The notes beneath the pieces were generated by a model that saw nothing but the letters and a program-made list of their open reading frames with translations, was not told where the DNA came from and ran no database searches. A stretch of DNA of 20,750 nt from assembly GCA_905236145.1 (NCBI GenBank), contig CAJOOE010000094.1, positions 1 to 20,750 of the forward strand, given 5' to 3'. Shown here piece by piece: positions 1 to 6,656 of this stretch (positions within the stretch are counted from its first letter, which is position 1; the number at the start of each line of letters is the position of its first letter). Position numbers and translations under genes: made by a program. Origin of the DNA: an uncultured Selenomonadaceae bacterium. Lineage in GTDB: Bacteria; Bacillota; Negativicutes; Selenomonadales; Selenomonadaceae.

Positions 1-147
1 ATAAATCAGAAAAGCGAGTATTGCCGCACCTGTGGCAATACTTGCCGCTGCGGTTGACAAAATCGGAGCAACCGCAAATATCAGAAGTATTTTATACATA
101 AAGTCTTCAAACTGAAAATTTTTTGTTAAATTCGGCAAGTCAAGCAC
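1..147 (-). CDS. Membrane protein N-terminus, partial (possibly O-antigen ligase/polymerase type)
   Basis: This is the first 49 codons of a gene that runs off the left edge. The frame opens after two in-frame stop codons upstream. A GTG start at 145-147 fits best, because a GGAG sequence lies about nine bases before it; an in-frame TTG five codons earlier is possible. The short soluble start (VLDLPNLTKNFQFEDFMYK) is followed by a hydrophobic, alanine-rich stretch (ILLIFAVAPILSTAAASIAT) that continues to the edge and looks like a first membrane segment. This pattern resembles the N-terminus of O-antigen ligase-like multi-span proteins of diderm Firmicutes, but 49 residues are too few to name a family. 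It is transcribed away from the cbiT-dnaA genes. Confidence 0.55.
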   Translation of the reverse strand, partial: MLDLPNLTKNFQFEDFMYKILLIFAVAPILSTAAASIATGAAILAFLIY

Positions 148-229
148 CTTCGCTTTCTCCAATTCGACATATTTTCATCAACTTCGGTGCATACAACAAA
201 TTTTCTTCGCAAAAAATATCTTAACCGAA

Positions 230-258
230 AATATATCATCAATCTAAATTTTCGGCAA
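230..258 (-). promoter_or_regulatory. Possible sigma-70 promoter for the leftward gene
   Basis: On the minus strand TTGCCG (253-258) and TATATT (230-235) are separated by 17 bases. They match four of six and five of six consensus bases. This would start transcription about 75 bases before the GTG start at 147. Seen only as a motif match in AT-rich DNA, so it is tentative. Confidence 0.35.
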
Positions 259-334
259 CAAAAAATTACGCCGCTTTCTGATAATCCTGTAAGACGCAAT
301 ACTTGCTGTCGTGCGGCGGTCGTTGAACCGGGAA

Positions 335-358
335 ACTCCGATCTCTACGGGTCGGAGT
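335..358. other. Perfect 7-bp hairpin, possibly an insertion-sequence end relic
   Basis: ACTCCGA (335-341) and TCGGAGT (352-358) form a perfect inverted repeat around a 10-base loop. No T-run follows directly, so it is not a typical terminator, and no plus-strand gene precedes it. The frame through it ends in a cysteine- and arginine-rich tail (RRNTCCRAAVVEPGN) followed by a short hydrophobic end. That layout recalls the 3' end of an IS200/IS605 TnpB gene together with its right-end hairpin, but this is a guess from pattern memory with no alignment behind it. Confidence 0.25.
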
Positions 359-394
359 ACATTCACTTTGTTTTGAAATAATTATCAGATGAAT

Positions 395-423
395 TTGCCG
401 GATTTTGCAGGGAAATTTACAAA
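395..423 (+). promoter_or_regulatory. Possible sigma-70 promoter for cbiT-dnaA
   Basis: TTGCCG (395-400) and TACAAA (418-423) are 17 bases apart. Each matches four of six consensus bases. The predicted start of transcription, around 430, lies just before the cbiT ribosome binding site at 471-477. It is a weak match and is reported because nothing better is present in the gap. Confidence 0.3.
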
Positions 424-482
424 TTGGCAGAAAAATATTTTCCCGAGAATCGGTAATTTTTTTGTTTGAAGAGGTGGAATCA

Positions 483-1160
483 ATGATAGGGATAGATGAC
501 GAAAAATTTATTCGCGGCAAGGCACCCATGACAAAACAGGAAATCAGAATTTTGACGTTGGCGAAAGCGAGAATCGGCGAATCTGATTTTGTTGCAGACA
601 TAGGTGCAGGCACCGGGTCGCTTTCCATTGAGGCGGCACGACTTGCCGAACGCGGATATGTTTTCGCAATAGACAGGGATGAATCCGCGATTGATGTAAT
701 CACGCAAAACGCCGAAAAATTTTCCGTTGACAACATCATAATAATTCATGCGGAGGCTCCCGCCGGACTTATAAGCGTTCCGCGAATAGACGTTGCTTTA
801 ATCGGCGGCAGCGGCGGGCGTATGCGGGAAATTTTGACCTCAATCGACAAAAAAATGAAACCCGGCGGACGAATCGTAATAAACTGCGTAACGGTGCAAA
901 GTCTTTACGCTTGTTTGGAGTGGCTGAAGTCAAACGAAAATTACCGCTACGACGCAATACAGGTAAACATTACACGCTTGCAACAAGTCGGCGATTACGA
1001 TATGGCAAAAGCATTAAATCCGATTCATATAGTCACGGCACGAAAAATTCAGTTGAAACGCGTTGCAAACGTAATAAATATGAGTGACGCAATTTTTAAA
1101 GAAAATGCCGAAACAGGGAAAAAGGGAAAGAGAGAACCGGGGAATCTTTCCACCTGTTAA
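483..1160 (+). CDS. cbiT: CbiT-type precorrin C15-methyltransferase (decarboxylating)
   Basis: This is a SAM-dependent class I methyltransferase of 225 residues. CbiT methylates C15 and decarboxylates the acetate side chain of a late precorrin in anaerobic cobalamin synthesis. Visible features are the N-terminal DDEKFIRGKAPMTKQEIR segment typical of CbiT, the SAM motif DIGAGTGS (39-46), an acidic residue ending the next strand (AIDRDES) and the family GGSGG motif (108-112). The ATG at 483 is chosen over an upstream ATG at 405 because GAGGTGG sits six bases before it and homology begins there. About 35 residues after TARK are extra, charged and probably disordered. No other cob/cbi gene is in the window, so the exact substrate is inferred. 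dnaA starts 23 bases after its stop, so the two are probably cotranscribed. Confidence 0.82.
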   Translation: MIGIDDEKFIRGKAPMTKQEIRILTLAKARIGESDFVADIGAGTGSLSIEAARLAERGYVFAIDRDESAIDVITQNAEKFSVDNIIIIHAEAPAGLISVPRIDVALIGGSGGRMREILTSIDKKMKPGGRIVINCVTVQSLYACLEWLKSNENYRYDAIQVNITRLQQVGDYDMAKALNPIHIVTARKIQLKRVANVINMSDAIFKENAETGKKGKREPGNLSTC

Positions 1161-1183
1161 TATCTTGTCTTTGGGAGTTTAAA

Positions 1184-2587
1184 ATGCAACCGTCGCAACT
1201 GAAAAATCTTTGGCAACAAGTATTGATTGAGGCAAGGGATTTTCTTTCGGAGGCCGCCTGTGCGAAATGGCTGGATCCTCTTAAACCGCTTGCACTCGAA
1301 AAAAATGTCCTTATTCTTTCCGCGTCCGACGATCTTCAAAAACAATGGGTTGAAGATCGTTATTTGTCGAGGTTGGAAGAAGTTATTTACAGTTTATCCG
1401 GCGAACATTTGAGCGTTGCACTCAGAACAAACAAGCGAAAGAAAAATATTCCGGAAAACGAATTTCAGACGACACTTTCCATTCCCGACGAAAAAATTTC
1501 CGAGCCGCAGGAAAATAAAAATGCCGTCGCTCCCGGCGATAACTCCTCACTCAACAAAAAATATACTTTTGAAAATTTTGTCATCGGCAAGTCAAACGAA
1601 TTTGCTCACGCCGCCGCCCTTGCAATAACAAAAACTCCCGGCAGAACTTACAACCCCTTTTTTATTTACGGCGGTGTCGGTTTGGGAAAAACTCATTTAA
1701 TGCACGCAATCGGCAACAGAATTTTGGAAACAATGCCGACAAAGCGTGTGCTTTACGTCACAAGCGAACAATTTACGAACGGGCTTATAAATTCCCTTCG
1801 CGAGAGAAAGATGGGAGACTTCAAAAATAAATTTCGCACCGTCGATGTTCTCTTGGTTGACGACGTTCAATTTTTTGCCGGCAAAGATTCGACGCAGGAA
1901 GAATTTTTTCACACTTTCAACGACCTGCACAATTCCGATAAGCAAATTGTAATTTCCGGCGACAGAACACCGCAGGAAATTACCGGACTTGAGGAGCGTT
2001 TGCGTTCCCGGTTTGCTTGGGGACTTTGTACGGATATTCAAAAACCGGATTTGGAAACGCGAATTGCAATTTTGCAAAAAAAAGCAATGATCGAGCGGGT
2101 GCTTGTTCCTCCGTCGGTCATTGCCGAGATCGCTCAAAAAGTCGATACAAACGTCCGCGATTTGGAAGGTGCATTTATTCGCGTCTTGGCAAATGCCTCA
2201 CTTATGCACAAAACTTTCGATAACGCCATTCAAGACATAAAGTCCGTAAATTCCGAGACCGGCGAATATTCGGCGGGAAATCTTATATCCTCTCTGAATA
2301 ATGAACCTTCACTGCAACAAATTGTAAAAACCGTCGCGGAATATTTTTCCTTTGAACCCGGTTTGATTTTAAGCAACAATCGGGCTCAAAGGATAGTTCG
2401 CCCCAGACAAATTTCAATGTTCCTCTGCCGAGCCCTTACGTCAAATTCTTGGGCTGTCATATCAAGATTTTTCGGAAAGAGAGATCACGCGACCGTTATG
2501 CGGGCTTATCACAAAATAAAAGAGGAAATGGAAGAAAATCCGCAGCTTGCGACGATGATAAAAAAACTTTTTCCGGATAATTTTTGA
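1184..2587 (+). CDS. dnaA: Chromosomal replication initiator protein DnaA
   Basis: This is an AAA+ initiator of 467 residues, normal in length. DnaA binds DnaA boxes at oriC, unwinds DNA and loads the helicase. Domain I (about 1-80) is followed by a short, variable domain II. The ATPase has Walker A GGVGLGKT (163-170), Walker B VLLVDD (222-227), an arginine-finger region ERLRSRFAWG (271-280) and a sensor-2 stretch VRDLEGAFIRV. Domain IV has RPRQISMFLCRAL and the signature FFGKRDHATV (429-438). The usual signature is RDH[T/S]TV; here the position equivalent to E. coli Thr435, a base-contacting residue, is alanine (GCG at 2489-2491). GGGAG precedes the ATG by about seven bases. The next gene is a histidine kinase, not dnaN, so this is not the standard origin locus. 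It could be the only DnaA after rearrangement, or a paralogue. Confidence 0.93.
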   Translation: MQPSQLKNLWQQVLIEARDFLSEAACAKWLDPLKPLALEKNVLILSASDDLQKQWVEDRYLSRLEEVIYSLSGEHLSVALRTNKRKKNIPENEFQTTLSIPDEKISEPQENKNAVAPGDNSSLNKKYTFENFVIGKSNEFAHAAALAITKTPGRTYNPFFIYGGVGLGKTHLMHAIGNRILETMPTKRVLYVTSEQFTNGLINSLRERKMGDFKNKFRTVDVLLVDDVQFFAGKDSTQEEFFHTFNDLHNSDKQIVISGDRTPQEITGLEERLRSRFAWGLCTDIQKPDLETRIAILQKKAMIERVLVPPSVIAEIAQKVDTNVRDLEGAFIRVLANASLMHKTFDNAIQDIKSVNSETGEYSAGNLISSLNNEPSLQQIVKTVAEYFSFEPGLILSNNRAQRIVRPRQISMFLCRALTSNSWAVISRFFGKRDHATVMRAYHKIKEEMEENPQLATMIKKLFPDNF

Positions 2588-2655
2588 TTTTAATCTTTCA
2601 AAACGAATGTTGAAAATATTCTTTGGTCAACAGGAAAAATTTTTCCCCTCGGTTC

Positions 2656-2676
2656 GTCGATTTATTGACAATCGAC
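2656..2676. promoter_or_regulatory. Inverted repeat over the -35 element, possible operator
   Basis: GTCGAT (2656-2661) and ATCGAC (2671-2676) form a perfect 6-bp dyad with a 9-base centre. The dyad encloses the TTGACA at 2665-2670, a position from which a bound repressor would block RNA polymerase. No regulator family can be assigned from this half-site, and a chance dyad cannot be excluded. Confidence 0.35.
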
Positions 2677-2693
2677 TTTCGGTATACGATAAT
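2665..2693 (+). promoter_or_regulatory. Sigma-70-type promoter of the hybrid kinase gene
   Basis: A perfect TTGACA (2665-2670), a 17-base spacer and GATAAT (2688-2693, five of six) make the best promoter in the window. Transcription should start near 2700, leaving a leader of about 23 bases with GGGGG (2711-2715) as the ribosome binding site before the ATG at 2723. This gives the kinase its own transcription unit, separate from dnaA. Confidence 0.65.
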
Positions 2694-2722
2694 CACAACA
2701 TAATTTACTCGGGGGTTTTTTT

Positions 2723-5700
2723 ATGGAAGACAGACAAAAAAGCGGAATTGTAAGACTTGCGGTTATCGGAAGTATAATTGTTGCGATAATATTGGTTTTG
2801 GGGACTCTGTGGACGGGACAAAATGCCGGAAAGGATACGGATACGGCGGTCAGAACGGTCAGCCTTCTCTACTTGGACGAACTTGCCGGACGGCGTGAAC
2901 AGGTTGTCGCCTCAACCCTCAACAATTATATAAGCGTCATTGATACCGCCGTCGGTCTTATGCAACGGGAAGATTTGAGCAGTCCGGAGAGATTGCAGGC
3001 GTATCAGGCGAGAATGAAACAGCTTTACGGCTTGGAAAAATTCGCCTTTGTTGACAACGAAGGCTTGATTTACACGTCAAGAGGTACGCGGACGGATATA
3101 GAGCAATACAACTTTGACTACAATAAAATCGCAGAGCCGGAAATTTCGATAAGGCATTTGAGCGGCGACAGCAAGAAAGTTGTCATAGCTGTGCCGGTGG
3201 ATCGTCTGCCTTTTGAAGGAAAAAATCTTGTCGTATGTTTCATGGAAATGGATATGGAAAAATTGCTCCGCGTCATCTCCCTTCAGACAAGCAACAACAA
3301 AAATACTTTCTGCAACATTTACACCGCCGAAGGAATTTCTCTGACCAATTCGGTACTCGGCGGGCTTTCCGGCGAAAAAAATCTTTTGAACGCGATGGAA
3401 AATGCTCGGTTTGAGCAAAATTATTCTTTGGAAAAAATGCGGCAAGATTTCGCGGCACAAGAGTCGGGAGTTGTTTCCTTCTCCTATAACGACATAAAAG
3501 AAACGATGTACTATGTTCCGATTACCGGGACAGACTGGATGTTGACTTATCTTGTCCGTGAAAGTGTCATCAGCAGTCAAATAAGCTCCATTTCCGACGG
3601 AATAATTTTCAGAAGTCTTATGCAGTCTTTGGTTACGGCTTTGGTATTGGCATTTGCTTTCGGCGTGATGATTTTTCAAATTCGCCGTGCCTCCAAAATA
3701 AATCTTGAAAGACAAATTTCCGAAACCGAAAACCGGGTAAAGCAACAGGAATTGGAAGAACAGCTTGCACTTCAGGAAGAACTTTTGTCTCAAGAAAAAC
3801 AGCGAGCACAACAGGACGCGATGATAACGGCTATGGCATCGGATTATCGGAGCGTTTATTACGTCGATTTGACGGACAATACCGGCATTTGCTACCGGGA
3901 AAACAGAGAAAATCCCGGAGTATTTGCGGAAGGCGACCGCTTTAATTTCCGCGAAAAATGTTTGGAATATGCAAGCAAATATGTTTCGGAAGAATACCGG
4001 GAAGGTTTTTTGAAATTTATCGACCCGGAATCAATCCGCGAAGGTTTGAAAGACAACGCCATTATTTCCTACCGCTACGCCGTGACGAGGGACGGGAAAG
4101 AAACTTATGAAATGCTCCGAATGGCAGACGCACAACAAAATAAGGAAGAACACGTTATTCGAGCCGTCGGAGCCGGATTTACCGATATTGATGAGGAAAT
4201 GCGGGAAAATATGCAAAAAAATCAGGCGTTGAGCGACGCACTGAAAACCGCCGAAGAGGCAAGCAAGGCAAAGACAATTTTCCTCTCAAACATGAGCCAC
4301 GAAATTCGCACGCCTTTAAATGCGATAATCGGACTTGACAACCTTGCTCTGCACGAGCCGGAAATTTCGGAGAAGGTGAAAGATTATCTGCAGAAAATCG
4401 ACGGTTCCGCTCAACATTTGCTTTCCCTGATCAACGATATTTTGGATATGTCGCGTATAGAATCCGGGCGAATGACGCTCCGTAACGAAGAATTTTCATT
4501 TTCAAAACTCATGGAACAGATCAATACCATTTTCGACGGTCAATGCCGGGACAAAGGTCTTACTTACAACAGTCACATCAAAGGCACGGTTGAAGATTAT
4601 TATATCGGCGACATGATGAAACTTCGGCAGGTGCTTATAAATATTCTGGGCAACGCCGTCAAATTTACTCCCGAAGGCGGCACGGTTGATTTTGAAGTCG
4701 AAAAAACCGCCGCCTTCAACAACAAATCAACTTTCAGATTTACGATAAAAGACAGCGGCATAGGAATGAACCCGGAATTTATTCCGAAACTTTTCGACAC
4801 TTTCAGCCGGGAAAATTCAAGCGTCAGCAACAAGTACGGCAGCTCCGGCTTGGGAATGTCCATCACAAAAAATATCGTCGATATGATGAGCGGAAAAATT
4901 GAAGTAGAGAGTAAAAAGGGAGTCGGCACGACTTTTAAAGTCGTCGTGACTCTGAGCGATTCCGACAAGAAAGATGAACCCGATTCCGACGGCACGGACA
5001 TCAATCCGCAGGAAATGAGCGTTTTGATTATCGACGATGACCCGGTTGCCTGCGACCATGCCAAATTGGTTTTGGAGAAAGCCGGCATTTATTCCGAGTC
5101 CGCTCTCTCCGGCAAAGACGCGTTGAAAATGATAAAACTTCGCCACGCCCGCCGCACTCCTTACAATCTGATTATAGTGGATTGGCAAATGCCGGAAATG
5201 GACGGCGTGGAAGTTACGAAAAATATTCGTTCGATTATCGGAGATGAAACCGCAATAATAATTTTGACGGCGTATAATTGGGAGGACATAGTGGACGAGG
5301 CGACCGCCGCCGGAGTTGACAGCTTTATAGCAAAGCCGCTGTTTTCCGGAAGTTTGCTTGAAGAATTTAAGAACGCTTTGAAAAAGAAAAAAAATATTCA
5401 CGAAAAGACTGTGAAGAAAGCCGACTTGCAAGGCAAGAAAATTCTTTTGGCTGAGGATATGCCGGTCAATGCCGAGATTATGATTCAAGTTCTGCAAATG
5501 AAAGGAATGAAACCGGAACACGCGGAAAACGGAAAAATTGCCGTCGAAATGTTTGAATCACACCCGGAAGGATATTACAGTGCAATTTTGATGGATATGC
5601 GTATGCCGGAAATGACCGGCTTGGAGGCGACCGCTGCAATTCGGAAATTAAACAGATCGGACGCAAAAACAATTCCGATTATCGCTTTGACGGCAAACGC

Positions 5701-5806
5701 CTTTGATGAAGATGTCCGGAGAAGTTTGCAGGCGGGACTCAATGCACATTTGAGCAAGCCGATAAATCCGGAAGTCCTCTTTGAAACTTTGGAAAAAATG
5801 TGTTGA
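2723..5806 (+). CDS. Membrane-bound hybrid sensor histidine kinase with two receiver domains
   Basis: This 1027-residue signalling protein autophosphorylates on histidine and passes phosphate to its own aspartates. In order: membrane segment 12-30; an extracytoplasmic sensor of about 265 residues, probably Cache-like; membrane segment 299-320; a glutamine/glutamate-rich coiled coil (about 325-370); a PAS-like region (about 373-490, beginning MITAMASDYRSVYYVD); HisKA with SHEIRTPLN and phospho-acceptor His526; HATPase with the N box around Asn644, DSGIGM and SSGLGMSI; receiver 1 (about 765-885, IIDDDP, phospho-acceptor Asp820); receiver 2 (905-1027, LLAEDMP, Asp958). Both receivers keep their acidic pocket, Thr and Lys, so both look active. 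No HPt domain is present, so onward transfer needs a separate HPt protein or the receivers act directly. The ligand is unknown. It has its own promoter, and the chemotaxis-type gene follows it. Confidence 0.92.
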   Translation: MEDRQKSGIVRLAVIGSIIVAIILVLGTLWTGQNAGKDTDTAVRTVSLLYLDELAGRREQVVASTLNNYISVIDTAVGLMQREDLSSPERLQAYQARMKQLYGLEKFAFVDNEGLIYTSRGTRTDIEQYNFDYNKIAEPEISIRHLSGDSKKVVIAVPVDRLPFEGKNLVVCFMEMDMEKLLRVISLQTSNNKNTFCNIYTAEGISLTNSVLGGLSGEKNLLNAMENARFEQNYSLEKMRQDFAAQESGVVSFSYNDIKETMYYVPITGTDWMLTYLVRESVISSQISSISDGIIFRSLMQSLVTALVLAFAFGVMIFQIRRASKINLERQISETENRVKQQELEEQLALQEELLSQEKQRAQQDAMITAMASDYRSVYYVDLTDNTGICYRENRENPGVFAEGDRFNFREKCLEYASKYVSEEYREGFLKFIDPESIREGLKDNAIISYRYAVTRDGKETYEMLRMADAQQNKEEHVIRAVGAGFTDIDEEMRENMQKNQALSDALKTAEEASKAKTIFLSNMSHEIRTPLNAIIGLDNLALHEPEISEKVKDYLQKIDGSAQHLLSLINDILDMSRIESGRMTLRNEEFSFSKLMEQINTIFDGQCRDKGLTYNSHIKGTVEDYYIGDMMKLRQVLINILGNAVKFTPEGGTVDFEVEKTAAFNNKSTFRFTIKDSGIGMNPEFIPKLFDTFSRENSSVSNKYGSSGLGMSITKNIVDMMSGKIEVESKKGVGTTFKVVVTLSDSDKKDEPDSDGTDINPQEMSVLIIDDDPVACDHAKLVLEKAGIYSESALSGKDALKMIKLRHARRTPYNLIIVDWQMPEMDGVEVTKNIRSIIGDETAIIILTAYNWEDIVDEATAAGVDSFIAKPLFSGSLLEEFKNALKKKKNIHEKTVKKADLQGKKILLAEDMPVNAEIMIQVLQMKGMKPEHAENGKIAVEMFESHPEGYYSAILMDMRMPEMTGLEATAAIRKLNRSDAKTIPIIALTANAFDEDVRRSLQAGLNAHLSKPINPEVLFETLEKMC

Positions 5807-6052
5807 TTCGGTAAAAGCGGCGGAACAGTTCCGCAAGTAAATTTTTTCAAAGTTTTTCATAACATCTCGGATTGTCAAGCGTTTTTTTGCCCGAACAGAC
5901 ACACTCGCAGAAAAATTTTTGCCTGACTTGTATTTTTCGTTCCGGTTGCCGGAAATATGGAAATGAATTTTATTTTTGCCGTGCCGGTAAAAAGGATTTT
6001 TGAAAAAATTGTGGAATAAGCACGGAGGATTTAAACACGAGGAGGTATTCAG
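5807..6052. other. 246-base spacer with two hairpins, promoter not resolved
   Basis: Besides the weak terminator, the spacer holds a second perfect hairpin: 7-bp arms at 5940-5946 and 5950-5956 around a TTG loop. No T-run follows it closely. Two SD-like purine tracts, GGAGGA (6024-6029) and GAGGAGG (6039-6045), precede the ATG at 6053; only the second is well spaced. I found no convincing sigma-70, sigma-28 or riboswitch pattern. Confidence 0.45.
5820..5847 (+). terminator. Weak intrinsic terminator after the kinase gene
   Basis: GCGGAAC (5820-5826) and GTTCCGC (5828-5834) are perfectly complementary. In practice this is a 6-bp stem with a 3-base loop. It is followed after seven bases by six T residues (5842-5847). 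The stem is GC-rich but short and the T-run is displaced, so termination may be partial. Confidence 0.5.
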
Positions 6053-6583
6053 ATGGCAGATAACAGCAACAATGCGGAAATTCGCGAAAGACTGATGTCG
6101 TCAATCGAACAGATAGTAACCGTCACAAACACGGTTTACGCGACGGTTGAACAGATGGGAAAAGGAGCACAGGCTTTGGCGAACGCCGGAAATGCGTCGG
6201 TCAAACAGGCAAGACTTTTGCAGGAAAAAAATTCCGATACCGCAAAGGTTATAGATTTTATAACGAACATTGCCGGTCAGACAAACTTGCTCGGCTTGAA
6301 TGCGGCGATTGAGGCTGCCCGTGCAGGTGAACAGGGTCGCGGCTTTGCGGTCGTTGCGGAGGAAGTCCGGAAACTTGCCGAACAATCACGCGAGGCGACG
6401 GAAAAAATTCAGCTTACTTTGAATCAGATGAATGAGGCGGTTGCCGAAATTTCAAAGACGATCGAAAACACCGGAGCGATAAGCGAGGAGCAGGCGGCAT
6501 CGACTTCAGAAATGACCGCACAGCTTTTGAGGGCGAAAGACGCTGCGGAAGAACTCAAAAAATATATTTCAACGCTCAAATAA
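6053..6583 (+). CDS. Small soluble methyl-accepting chemotaxis-type signalling protein
   Basis: This 176-residue protein consists almost only of the cytoplasmic signalling hairpin of chemoreceptors, which controls CheA through CheW. The highly conserved tip is present (GQTNLLGLNAAIEAARAGEQ, 75-94, then GRGFAVVAEEVRKLAEQS, 95-112), flanked by helical heptad arms. There is no membrane segment, HAMP or sensor domain and no signal peptide. Typical chemoreceptors have several hundred residues. A strong SD (GAGGAGG, 6039-6045) seven bases before the ATG, and a normal length of conserved sequence, argue for a real short gene and not a broken fragment. It lies between the hybrid kinase and hypE and ends at a strong terminator, so it appears to be a monocistronic unit. 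It could act with a separate sensor partner, perhaps the kinase, but that is inference. Confidence 0.85.
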   Translation: MADNSNNAEIRERLMSSIEQIVTVTNTVYATVEQMGKGAQALANAGNASVKQARLLQEKNSDTAKVIDFITNIAGQTNLLGLNAAIEAARAGEQGRGFAVVAEEVRKLAEQSREATEKIQLTLNQMNEAVAEISKTIENTGAISEEQAASTSEMTAQLLRAKDAAEELKKYISTLK

Positions 6584-6602
6584 AATTTTTCGGACATAAG
6601 AC

Positions 6603-6644
6603 GAGCCGACTCAACCAAAAGAGTGCGGCTCAAATTTATTTTTT
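6603..6644 (+). terminator. Intrinsic terminator after the chemotaxis gene, directly before hypE
   Basis: GAGCCGACTC (6603-6612) pairs with GAGTGCGGCTC (6621-6631) through ten base pairs with one bulged base, around an A-rich 8-base loop. A T-rich run (6635-6644) follows. The hypE ribosome binding site CGGAGG (6645-6650) begins at the very next base, leaving no room for a promoter between the terminator and hypE. Confidence 0.8.
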
Positions 6645-6656
6645 CGGAGGATTCGG

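Larger units (their letters stand above)
148..482. other. 335-base spacer without a supported gene
   Basis: This gap separates the leftward membrane-protein gene from the rightward cbiT-dnaA pair. A 64-codon frame on the plus strand (187-381) crosses it but has no ribosome binding site and its first half is low-complexity. I do not call it a gene. The gap holds one promoter candidate in each direction and the hairpin at 335-358. No tRNA or other recognisable RNA was seen. Confidence 0.6.

Noticed and set aside
187..381. 64-codon plus-strand frame as a small gene
   Set aside because: It has no SD, a low-complexity first half, and lies in a region better explained as a spacer with a hairpin. 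It is kept only as part of the insertion-relic idea.
266..739. 157-codon minus-strand frame opposite cbiT
   Set aside because: It is the antisense reading of the conserved cbiT SAM-binding region. Serine/alanine-rich composition is what the complement of this codon usage gives.
2633..2646. GGAAAAATTTTTCC palindrome after dnaA as a terminator
   Set aside because: It has no loop and is nearly all A and T, so it would not form a stable RNA hairpin. Such runs are frequent in this genome.
5807..6052. c-di-GMP riboswitch or sigma-28 promoter before the chemotaxis-type gene
   Set aside because: The spacer has two simple hairpins but no GEMM-type conserved core, and no TAAA-N15-GCCGATAT promoter could be found.
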